Shown here one piece after another: positions 28,391-36,606 of a stretch of DNA of 64,000 bases. The DNA comes from Vibrio ouci (GTDB taxonomy: Bacteria; Pseudomonadota; Gammaproteobacteria; Enterobacterales; Vibrionaceae): assembly GCF_004551525.1 (NCBI RefSeq), contig NZ_SATR01000001.1, positions 248,001 through 312,000 on the forward strand, written 5' to 3'. The notes under the pieces are model-generated. The model worked only from the letters and a program-made list of their open reading frames with translations. It was not told the origin of the DNA and made no database searches. Both the position numbers and the translations under genes were made by a program. Numbering within the stretch: position 1 is the stretch's first letter; every line of letters starts with the position of its first letter.

Positions 28391-28415
28391 TAAAACTTAG
28401 AATTTCTAAGTTTTA
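28391..28415. promoter_or_regulatory. Xre operator in the tniQ-cas promoter
   Basis: TAAAACTTAG-AATTT-CTAAGTTTTA is a perfect palindrome with 10-bp arms. Its core ACTTAG-N5-CTAAGT (28395-28411) is identical to the two operators beside xre. It overlaps the downstream edge of the predicted -10 box and the probable transcription start, so bound Xre should block tniQ-cas transcription. Confidence 0.85.
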
Positions 28416-28442
28416 GTATTGCCGTTAATCTTAATAATTCAA
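28414..28442 (-). promoter_or_regulatory. Predicted promoter of tniQ-cas
   Basis: On the minus strand, -35 TTGAAT (28437-28442) and -10 ATACTA (28414-28419) are separated by 17 bp. The start would fall inside the Xre palindrome. Confidence 0.55.
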
Positions 28443-28464
28443 ATTCTATGGAGCCAAATTGTGA

Positions 28465-28692
28465 CTAGAAATCAATTCCAGGTTTACCACCTTGGCATTT
28501 AGGGCACTTTCTTTGGAATACATCAGTCCCATTGGCGCCATACACAACACCGCACCCAGGTTCAAGACATTCGAGTTTGTATGAAACTTGGTAATGATCA
28601 TTACCATTCACAAACCTCGTACCATGATTTTTCTGGTTATTACGGTTTACATAACCAATTACCGTAGTCTTCGTAGTGCCACTTTTAAACAA
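28465..28692 (-). CDS. Small zinc-ribbon protein, unknown function
   Basis: A 75-residue protein with a C-terminal zinc ribbon: CLEPGCG and CPKCQGG separated by about 20 residues. It starts at TTG with GGAAGG 8 bp upstream; an overlapping ATG frame stops at once. It is 15 bp after the 622-residue gene and probably co-transcribed. I do not recognise the family. Confidence 0.6.
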   Translation of the reverse strand: MFKSGTTKTTVIGYVNRNNQKNHGTRFVNGNDHYQVSYKLECLEPGCGVVYGANGTDVFQRKCPKCQGGKPGIDF

Positions 28693-28707
28693 GTTTAATA
28701 CCTTCCA

Positions 28708-30576
28708 TTACATCCAACCTGAACCACCACACTTCCAACAACCACCATTAATACCACCATCACCACCGCAATTACTACAAGTGGTGAAGCCCGTTTTGTA
28801 AGAGCTTTGAGTTACTGATTTCTTAATAGACCCTAATCCTAAAATAGGACTTTTCGATGTGTGAATGACCTTGCCAGCTCCCGTTTTTCTCTTCATTCTA
28901 GATTGTGGTCTTGTCTCTTTAATTTGAGTTGGTGACTCCCGCTTTCGAAATGCATCGAATCGTTTTAGCCACTCTTTCGCCTCCTGACTAGATGTAAACT
29001 CGCTCAGTTTTACATCTGCCTTCGATGACAAAATCCACTTTCCACCCAGTTCATAAAGGTGAATTTTACTAACTCCTAACAACGACTTATCTACAAATTC
29101 AAACGTTGTATCACTGAGTTCAGAACGAAGCTTTCTTAGTTCAACTTGATGTTTCTCAGTAACAAAAATTTTATGTTTTTTATTAGCTAGCGTGATTTTT
29201 AAATCTTTTTGAAAGGATGAACCGAGAGCTTCTAACAATTGAACTTCGTTATCATTTGCATGTTGATACATTGCACGATGGTTTGGACAAAACAGCAGAT
29301 CGGAAAAACTACTTTTCTTAGCATGGCTATGAACCGAAGTTTCTTCGAAATAATACTCTCCAGTACCTAATTTAAACGGTAAAGCTGATTGGCAGATCTG
29401 GCAGCAAAGTTCATTCGCATCATTTACATACTGCTCTACCAAAAACTCTCGTGAAGATGCATATACTTTTTGATATTCAAGCGCCTCTGTTATCTGAAGT
29501 TTTTCGTTCTCTTCATTCGGCAGCGCTGATTTAGGCCAAACCCATACAAACTTGTGTCGGAGATAGTATTTCTCTTTCAGCCATGCTAAATCTTGTTCCC
29601 ATTCACGAATGGCAACAGACATATTATTCTTCTTTCTCTTCGCATTTCGAACAAAAGCAGCTATTGCCTCTGCTAATTTCCTGAGCCTTTCAGAGCTTCT
29701 AGGCATACCCCATTCGGCTACATACTTGCGGCTATCGACAAACGGTAAACGTTTTGAATAAACGTTGCTCAATAGCTCTTGCCTCTGTTTAAGTCCCAAG
29801 CCATTAATTCCGACGCAATAACCTACCGCAGATAACATACCTACTTTAGGCCAGTTAGATTCAGGCATACTCTCATCTGCTTCATAAGCGACGGTTGAAG
29901 GCCACCTGAACGTTTCTAGCTTAGGAGTCGCCACTGATGACACTACTGGTGCTACTTTGACCTTTTCTAAGATTTCGAAACTAGACGGCGCTTTAACCTC
30001 TACTTCTAATTTAGGATTTTGAACCGTTGATTGAATTAAGACATTAGTTAACGCAGCAACTTCAAGTTCTGGTTCATGTACGGTTGTCTCTACAGGGAGT
30101 GCCTTTTTTGGCGCAGCTACAACTTTATTCGCCTTAACCTGAGCCCATGTAGGCCATGGAGTCACTTGTTTTTTAGAAGCTGGCTGTAAAGCCATTTTGT
30201 GTAATCTTGGGGGGGAAGGAGAGACATCGGCCAATTTAGCGACGCTTGTGTGGACACTCTTCGACGCTTTTTTAACTATACCCTGTGAACGTTCTTTACG
30301 TTCACGATTCTTCTCTTTCCTAGTCTTCTTCTTTGTTTTTTTCTGTTCACTAACGAGTTTAGTTGAATCAGTTTTCGATTTATTAGAACGCTTCAAATCC
30401 CTCCAAAGCAACTCCAATTGGATTTCTTTGAACTGTTCATTGGTTCTAGGATCATCTAGTACAGTTCGAATTTTCTCAACCATGTGCTCAGCATCTGATT
30501 TGCTTGCATATTCGTAAACAGAAAAATCATAAATAAACTGGCTTTTTGAGCGCGATGGTTTTGGTAATTGCCCCAT
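28708..30576 (-). CDS. Large zinc-finger protein with a degenerate HNH-like region
   Basis: I do not recognise this 622-residue protein. Visible parts are: an N-terminal domain (FIYDFSVYEYASKSDAEHMV, about 12-60); a very lysine-rich segment (about 62-105); a variable linker (about 110-220); a region near 390-440 with CQICQS, then VHSHAKKSSFSDLLFCPNHR; and a C-terminal CSNCGG...CWKCGGSGW finger like those of DnaJ. The CxxC / H / CPNH spacing resembles zinc-binding HNH nucleases of restriction systems, but the central His-His pair is imperfect. It is downstream of the nuclease and McrBC-like genes in the same direction, so a defence role is likely by context only. Confidence 0.6.
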   Translation of the reverse strand: MGQLPKPSRSKSQFIYDFSVYEYASKSDAEHMVEKIRTVLDDPRTNEQFKEIQLELLWRDLKRSNKSKTDSTKLVSEQKKTKKKTRKEKNRERKERSQGIVKKASKSVHTSVAKLADVSPSPPRLHKMALQPASKKQVTPWPTWAQVKANKVVAAPKKALPVETTVHEPELEVAALTNVLIQSTVQNPKLEVEVKAPSSFEILEKVKVAPVVSSVATPKLETFRWPSTVAYEADESMPESNWPKVGMLSAVGYCVGINGLGLKQRQELLSNVYSKRLPFVDSRKYVAEWGMPRSSERLRKLAEAIAAFVRNAKRKKNNMSVAIREWEQDLAWLKEKYYLRHKFVWVWPKSALPNEENEKLQITEALEYQKVYASSREFLVEQYVNDANELCCQICQSALPFKLGTGEYYFEETSVHSHAKKSSFSDLLFCPNHRAMYQHANDNEVQLLEALGSSFQKDLKITLANKKHKIFVTEKHQVELRKLRSELSDTTFEFVDKSLLGVSKIHLYELGGKWILSSKADVKLSEFTSSQEAKEWLKRFDAFRKRESPTQIKETRPQSRMKRKTGAGKVIHTSKSPILGLGSIKKSVTQSSYKTGFTTCSNCGGDGGINGGCWKCGGSGWM

Positions 30577-30703
30577 GGAAGTGGATAACCTCAGAAGAAA
30601 AAGTCATTAAAATCAGAACACTTTACCAATACGCATTAGTGAGCATATTGCTATTAATCAATTAATACATCCAAAAAAGGAGCTAAAAGCTCCCTTTACT
30701 AAT

Positions 30704-31696
30704 TTAGTTCTCTACTCGTTCCGCTGCTAGACCATATCTTTTCATCGCTTCTAACAACCTTGGGATGTTGTCACCCCACTGATTTGAAATTGCGATAAGC
30801 TCACCAGAAACCAAAGTGATTAAATCGCATTCCGACGAATGATAACGGTTTAAATGTTTGTCAGCGATTTCCTCAAACAAAGCAACGGCACGAGGCAAGT
30901 TATAGTCTTTTAACGCATCCTTTATGACAAATAGGCTTTGAGGATTTTCTTGCTCAATCCAATGCGTCAAGACAGCCAATGCCAATTTACGTTTGTTATA
31001 AACTTGACCATTAAAACGATATTTCGAGTAATCGCGCTGCCCCTTTTTACTGGTGCGTTGCTCTGCCTGTTTCTCGCGGAATTTGACTTGATATGCTTCA
31101 ACCTCTGGAACAGGGATGATCTGCTCTGCATTAATCAACACATCGTCTTTGTAGCGGTATGGTGTAAGGCGAACACAACTGATATCAATGCCTTTGTCCC
31201 GCAACCAAAGGACAGATGTGGTCAGTTCTTTACCAAAATCAGCGGAGGCAAGCACGATACGGACATCGTTCCCAAAGTCATCCAAACTGCTTTCATCTAA
31301 GTCGACAAACTCTAGAATGGTTTCGCGGGCATTGATTTCTAGCTCCTCTTTAGCGATGTAACGCTCAAAGTACTCACAAGCCTTATCAAACGTCATCGTG
31401 GAAATCATAGCAGCATAGCGAAGCGCTTGAAGCTCCATGTGTGCACCGATTTCATCGCGTTTCAGCTCAATCACTACCAAGTTAGCGTTGCGGTCAATGG
31501 CTAGCAAATCGATACGTCTACGGCTGTCTTCCCAGTCGGAAAACTCTTCAGAGATTACAAGGCAATCTGGGGCAATGGCGTCGATACAGCCTTTAAGCGC
31601 TTCTTGCAGATCCTGACGCTCTTGCAGCCCTTCAGCGGCAAAAGTAGTTTGGGTTAAAGCGATTAGGTTTTTGTTAGATATGTTATAGAGGCTCAT
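30704..31696 (-). CDS. NucS/DUF91-like PD-(D/E)XK nuclease
   Basis: The N-terminal half (about 30-115) carries a PD-(D/E)XK nuclease core: DSRRRIDLLAIDRNANLVVIELKRDE, with Asp and E-x-K in the right places, followed by LQALRYAAMIS as in the C-terminal domain of NucS/DUF91 proteins. The rest of the 330 residues contains a basic stretch (TSKKGQRDYSKYRF) and a helical end. It follows the DUF2357 gene by 36 bp and is probably in the same operon. I infer a role in cutting foreign DNA. Confidence 0.75.
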   Translation of the reverse strand: MSLYNISNKNLIALTQTTFAAEGLQERQDLQEALKGCIDAIAPDCLVISEEFSDWEDSRRRIDLLAIDRNANLVVIELKRDEIGAHMELQALRYAAMISTMTFDKACEYFERYIAKEELEINARETILEFVDLDESSLDDFGNDVRIVLASADFGKELTTSVLWLRDKGIDISCVRLTPYRYKDDVLINAEQIIPVPEVEAYQVKFREKQAEQRTSKKGQRDYSKYRFNGQVYNKRKLALAVLTHWIEQENPQSLFVIKDALKDYNLPRAVALFEEIADKHLNRYHSSECDLITLVSGELIAISNQWGDNIPRLLEAMKRYGLAAERVEN

Positions 31697-31732
31697 TATT
31701 GTGTTTATACCTTTGACATTATTCTATTTTCA

Positions 31733-34315
31733 CTAAACTGGCGACTCGCAACTTGGGCACTTAATATTAATTGAAGACATCGGCATCAAAGATAAATAGG
31801 TCCAATACTCGCCATTCTTAATCAATCGTGAATTGCAGGTACCACAGTGGTTATACACGGTAAACTGAGTACACTCATTGCACCGATACCAACGCTTTTG
31901 ATTATTTGTTCTCATTGAGTTAGTTACATCAGAAACTTTTTCTGAACCGCAAGACACGCAGAAATTTATGGCTTGAGTATCATCAGACTCTGCACGAGAT
32001 GGCGTATTATCTTCAATGCCATATTGCAAAAACATCCCTAACATACGTTGGATTTCATCAAGATAACGTTGCGACTTCATTGGGTTGGCACATACTGCGC
32101 CATAGCTTGTGGCTTGGCGTTCGTGATGTGCAGCTTCCCAGTCAAACATGGACAGCTCACCTAAATAACTGTCTTTCGCCCACTCCTGCGGAGACACGAC
32201 TTTCTCAACCGCATCTAACACGGGGTGAAGAACAAACACATTGTTCTCCTGGCCTTCGCTATAATCTTTGCCGTTGTAAAGTTCATGAATAACCCCACCT
32301 ATCCCACCTCTTTGCTTGAGATAGGCAGCAGAATAGTACTTAGCGTCAACGACTAACCGCTTTGAAATCTGGTAACCACTTTTGGTAATCGCTTCTACAT
32401 CCAAAACAAAATCAGGGCGCTTACCATTAGCTAAGAACGGCTCGTATTGCAGAGTGATGGTTCTTGAAACACTTGGGTTGAAAAACTGAATGCTGATTTG
32501 TTCTTCATTGCCTTGAATATTCGCAATCAATTTTCGTTTCCAGTTGTCCTCTGGCTGATATCGGAATGCATGAGTCAGCACTTTAATGATTTGCAGCAAA
32601 CACCAACGTTCATAAAGTAGTGGCATGTTGACTAACCCAATCGCTTCAATCTTCTCCAGCGAAAGCAAAATGTCCTCATCGGCCAAGCCAATCTGCTCTT
32701 TTAACTTTTTAAAACCCGAGTGAACCGCTTGATAGGCAGGGTTTTGCACAAAGGTCATAGAGTTAGGAAAGGTGCTTTTACTTTTGACTTTGCACTGACG
32801 CCATTCCTTCTCAACTTGTTGGAAGGGCTTTATTTTTGGTGCCAGTACCTGATGTACCATTCCAACTTTTTCATGCTCACTAGCAAAGTAACTAAGACGC
32901 TTTCGAATTGTCTCTCGTTCTTTCTCCTGTTCAGAGAGCTCTTCCGGTGTCAGCTTCGTTTTCCAGCCATTTTCATTTAGAGCAATGCCTTGCTCGCGCA
33001 ACTTGGAAAACTTCTCTTTATCTCTTAAGAGTGATCTCGAATCCGCCAGAATCGTTAGTTTGGATATGAACTCTGGGTACAAAATCGAAGCTGTTCCTCT
33101 CCTAGAGGGAGGAGGCATAATCGCCACCATGTCATAGTCGCTGTATGGCTTAAACAAGCTCGCGTAATGCTCACCAGAACTAAAAATGGTATATCCATTT
33201 AGTTCAAACTGTTGCCAATCATCATGCAGGGATGGCTTAATTTTCGCCCACCACTCATTCTCAGAACCTGTTGCTTTTTCTAATCTGAGGTAGCCTTTGG
33301 CAGCATGATTCGGTGAAAAGTACTTATTGGCATTAATTTCACTTAGCTGACTCGCCAACTCGTCATTGATTGCTTCTATATCAAGTCGTTTCTTCAGCCG
33401 TTCTAAGTCTTTAACCACTAGGTCACGGTTGATCGTGCGATAGCCTTTTAAACTTTCAAAACGCTCATTGAGTTTTTCAATAGCACCAGAAAAACGACTC
33501 TTTTTGCTGTCAGCCACCCTAACCAATTGCTTTACAATGCTCAGCGTGCTCGAAACCACATACAGCACATACTGGTTTTCGGGTACGTTGTAACTCGGCT
33601 CAGATGCACGGCTCGTTAAGTGCTTACGCGAACCTTTGGTACAAATCTCCATAAATGTACGTGGAACAGGGCGTACCTCTTTGGCCAGCTTCAATGCTTG
33701 AACTTCTTTCAGCTCAACTTTGGGCTTTTTGAGGATGGTTTGTGCATTGCTAAGAATTGATGCGACCAATGACAACGCTTCTTGGTCGATGGCTGCAACC
33801 TGTGAATTTCTAGCGTCGCCCGTGATATGACTATTCTCATCGAGTATCAGCTCCCACAGGTCCGCTTTAAAATCTGATAGGTAGCGTGAAAGATCAGATT
33901 TGGTCTGTTCTGAGATATCAATATCAAGCTTTAGCGTCGAGTTACCAATGACAAACGCGATCTGACCAGCCGTTCGCCGCGCCTCACTTCGCCAAACCCG
34001 TTGTTTGGCATCCCAATGAGCGGGTTCAACCCACCACACAGCATTAGAAGCGGGATCGGTTATCGACTCTAACTGCTTTCTATCACCATTAGGCATGGCA
34101 ATATAAGGCGGAGACTGATCACCATGCTTAGTTTTAATCGCAAGTTGAGCAAAACGTAGCTCATCGACCTTAGGGTAGATGGTGGTGTGTGCGGAAAAGG
34201 CATTGTTCCCCATCTGCTCAAGCTTTAGCGAGTACTCCGACTCGCTAACACTGACTAAGGTTTGCTTATCGTGCCATTTGGTCTCGATAAACTTGATAAC
34301 GAATGGAGCTTCCAT
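31733..34315 (-). CDS. DUF2357-type protein with PD-(D/E)XK nuclease and zinc ribbons (McrC-like partner)
   Basis: This 860-residue protein lies 2 bp after an McrB-like ATPase. Its central part resembles DUF2357 proteins. A nuclease core near residues 640-690 reads GKRPDFVLDVEA then RLVVDAKYYS, that is D followed by D-x-K, as in McrC. The last 90 residues contain several zinc ribbons (CVSCGSEKV, YRCNECTQF, HCGTCNSRL, IKCPSCESP). The pair would be a modification-dependent or nucleic-acid-sensing restriction system in which the ATPase translocates and this protein cuts. Confidence 0.75.
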   Translation of the reverse strand: MEAPFVIKFIETKWHDKQTLVSVSESEYSLKLEQMGNNAFSAHTTIYPKVDELRFAQLAIKTKHGDQSPPYIAMPNGDRKQLESITDPASNAVWWVEPAHWDAKQRVWRSEARRTAGQIAFVIGNSTLKLDIDISEQTKSDLSRYLSDFKADLWELILDENSHITGDARNSQVAAIDQEALSLVASILSNAQTILKKPKVELKEVQALKLAKEVRPVPRTFMEICTKGSRKHLTSRASEPSYNVPENQYVLYVVSSTLSIVKQLVRVADSKKSRFSGAIEKLNERFESLKGYRTINRDLVVKDLERLKKRLDIEAINDELASQLSEINANKYFSPNHAAKGYLRLEKATGSENEWWAKIKPSLHDDWQQFELNGYTIFSSGEHYASLFKPYSDYDMVAIMPPPSRRGTASILYPEFISKLTILADSRSLLRDKEKFSKLREQGIALNENGWKTKLTPEELSEQEKERETIRKRLSYFASEHEKVGMVHQVLAPKIKPFQQVEKEWRQCKVKSKSTFPNSMTFVQNPAYQAVHSGFKKLKEQIGLADEDILLSLEKIEAIGLVNMPLLYERWCLLQIIKVLTHAFRYQPEDNWKRKLIANIQGNEEQISIQFFNPSVSRTITLQYEPFLANGKRPDFVLDVEAITKSGYQISKRLVVDAKYYSAAYLKQRGGIGGVIHELYNGKDYSEGQENNVFVLHPVLDAVEKVVSPQEWAKDSYLGELSMFDWEAAHHERQATSYGAVCANPMKSQRYLDEIQRMLGMFLQYGIEDNTPSRAESDDTQAINFCVSCGSEKVSDVTNSMRTNNQKRWYRCNECTQFTVYNHCGTCNSRLIKNGEYWTYLSLMPMSSINIKCPSCESPV

Positions 34316-34317
34316 GA

Positions 34318-36525
34318 TTACGCCCAGTAGTTCACAACGCCATCATTCGATTCAGCGGTTTTAACCAAACGCTCTACCGATTTGGTGCAAGAAAACTCCG
34401 CCGTTATCTCTGCTTGATTACCCAACAGCGACTCAAGGCGAGGTAAGAATACACGGCTAACAAGTTCAGCTTTACTGTAATCGCCTACTTGCTTATCACC
34501 ATCAAATGTGAATTTTGGTAGCACCTTATGAACGATAAAGTTGTTGATGGCCAGAGACTTATTTTCGTTTACATCGCTAAACAAACTTACGTAGTTAAGC
34601 CCTTGTCGAATGGTACGCATACCAAACTCCACGCCAAGCGGGTCAAAGACATCTCGGTTTAAAGTCGTAAATAACTCGCAGAATTCATTCGAACGTTCAA
34701 ATTTCGGATAAGGGGTACGCTCACCAAGCTCTTCAATATCAAACACTAGTGGTAAAGTAACGTCGTCTAGCCCGTAAGAGTCAATCTCATCAAAAATAGC
34801 ATCCCAGTCGGTCAGCAAAGGACTCTTAAACTTCATCACATGCGCGCGGTCAAGAATTTTTGGTGATAGGTAATGCGTCGTTTCGTCGATGTTAATAGCA
34901 CCAATAATTCTTACGTTCGCTGGAATCGTGATCGACGAAGGCGTGCCGAGAACACCTGCTAACATGCGTCTGATGTCACCGTGGTATTTAATCAGTGAGT
35001 CTTTATCGCTAAAGCCAAATGCGCGTTTCATCTCTGCGTTTATCTCTTCATCTTGCATAAGCGCAACGAAGTCCACGATGCCGTTTTTGCTGAATTTTTC
35101 TTGCGCGTTAGAAATGATCGAAACAACCCCTTTTAGCTCGGCGAGAACGTGTGCGGCTTCATCATCCGAGTAAAGTTGAATAGTCGGCTGCTCGTTACGT
35201 TCTTCAAGCTTAGAAAGAAAGTCTGCAAAGTAATATTCCACTCGGGCAAGGTTCATTTCGTCCAAGCAGATGAAATATGGGATATCAGGGTTTTGTTTAG
35301 CTTCGATCAACGCCTCAAGAAATGGTGTCGCCAAGTATTTCTTCTCTAGCGGGTTGTAATAGCCCAGCAAATCTTCTGAACTGGTCCAGTTTGGCTTAAC
35401 AGGGATAATTTTCGATACCCCACCAATAGCCTTGGCAAACGACTGAACCAGGTTCGTTTTGCCTGAGCCAGAGTCTCCCGCCAAAATAATGAGATCGTTG
35501 GTACGAATGAGCGTCAAGAAGTTCTCAATAATATGGCGCGGATAGAGAATATCTCGTTCTTTTAGGTGCGCTTGAATGTATGAAACGGCATCGCTGTAGT
35601 TAGAGTTTAGGGATTGCGAAAAAGAGATGTGCTCGCCACGATCCTTATTAGACAAGGGGCTTCCAACAAAAAAGTCGAAATCTTCATCATCCAAAAACTC
35701 AAAACTCTTGAGGAAGATGGCTTTCTCTTTGATGAAATCTGTTAGTTTCTCGACTTTTCTTGCCATACATTCCTCTGCTCTTCGGCTCTTTTCGATAATG
35801 ACGTCTAACTCAGCTTTGCTTTCTTGAATCTTCAGATTTAGCCGATCATTATCATTATTTAGTTCTTCATTTCTCTTGATTGAGCTTTCAAGCTCTGTCG
35901 TTGATGCTGTGATTTTATCCTGTGTACTTTTGAATGCGTCTGACAACTCCGCCAACTTCTCAGTCATATCCTGTTGTTTTTCTAGCAACGTTGCCTCTAA
36001 CGCTTCTGTTTCTGAGGCGATTTTGTGTTTAACACGCTTAACTTCTGCGTCATAAATAACTTTGCGTAGGAGTGTTTCATCTTCATTTTGAATTAGGGCT
36101 TGCCGGTCTAAGTTAGGCAATGCATCGGGCAAGTAGGTCAAACGCTCAACCGTCTTGTCATTGACGGCTAATAGAAATGGGTTGTTTTTCTTAGCTCTTT
36201 GCGGGATGGACGCTAACATTAGCTCACAAGCAACCATGCCTTTAGTGTCATTGCCTAGCACTATTTTTGCTACTGATGGGTTTAAAAACACACCTGATTG
36301 CAATTCATAAGAATCAGCCAAAGGGTATTCTATGCTTTGGTTGTCATGAAGTGTTTTTGCGTTACGAATGCCAGCCCAGTTCCCTGCCTCGTTAATACTC
36401 AGTTCACCCCAGACATCAATTTTATGATTTTCCAAGCCCCAACTATCGTAAAGGCGTTGATAAAGCTCTTCATCAGAGAGCCCTTTAACCTCTTTAAGGT
36501 CATAGATAACTTGTTCTAAAGCCAT
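34318..36525 (-). CDS. McrB-like AAA+ ATPase with coiled coil
   Basis: The 735-residue protein has an N-terminal recognition region (about 1-170), a long coiled coil (about 170-270, with LEATLLEKQQDMTEKLAEL) and a C-terminal AAA+ module of the McrB/dynein class. Walker A is ILAGDSGSGKTNLVQSFA (about 365) and Walker B is FICLDEMNLARVEYYFADFL, with the DEMNLA string typical of McrB. It lies 81 bp after hsdS and 2 bp before its DUF2357 partner. I infer a GTP- or ATP-driven restriction motor. Confidence 0.85.
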   Translation of the reverse strand: MALEQVIYDLKEVKGLSDEELYQRLYDSWGLENHKIDVWGELSINEAGNWAGIRNAKTLHDNQSIEYPLADSYELQSGVFLNPSVAKIVLGNDTKGMVACELMLASIPQRAKKNNPFLLAVNDKTVERLTYLPDALPNLDRQALIQNEDETLLRKVIYDAEVKRVKHKIASETEALEATLLEKQQDMTEKLAELSDAFKSTQDKITASTTELESSIKRNEELNNDNDRLNLKIQESKAELDVIIEKSRRAEECMARKVEKLTDFIKEKAIFLKSFEFLDDEDFDFFVGSPLSNKDRGEHISFSQSLNSNYSDAVSYIQAHLKERDILYPRHIIENFLTLIRTNDLIILAGDSGSGKTNLVQSFAKAIGGVSKIIPVKPNWTSSEDLLGYYNPLEKKYLATPFLEALIEAKQNPDIPYFICLDEMNLARVEYYFADFLSKLEERNEQPTIQLYSDDEAAHVLAELKGVVSIISNAQEKFSKNGIVDFVALMQDEEINAEMKRAFGFSDKDSLIKYHGDIRRMLAGVLGTPSSITIPANVRIIGAINIDETTHYLSPKILDRAHVMKFKSPLLTDWDAIFDEIDSYGLDDVTLPLVFDIEELGERTPYPKFERSNEFCELFTTLNRDVFDPLGVEFGMRTIRQGLNYVSLFSDVNENKSLAINNFIVHKVLPKFTFDGDKQVGDYSKAELVSRVFLPRLESLLGNQAEITAEFSCTKSVERLVKTAESNDGVVNYWA

Positions 36526-36606
36526 GATTTTTATTCAAACAACTTAGGGAAAAATGGCAGCGTTCTAGCTGCCATTAATGTGTATCAGAACCGATAACCG
36601 TGTCGA

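Noticed and set aside
30704..31696. The NucS-like protein as part of a type I restriction complex
   Set aside because: HsdR already supplies the nuclease, and the gene is separated from hsdS by the McrB and DUF2357 genes. It belongs rather with those.
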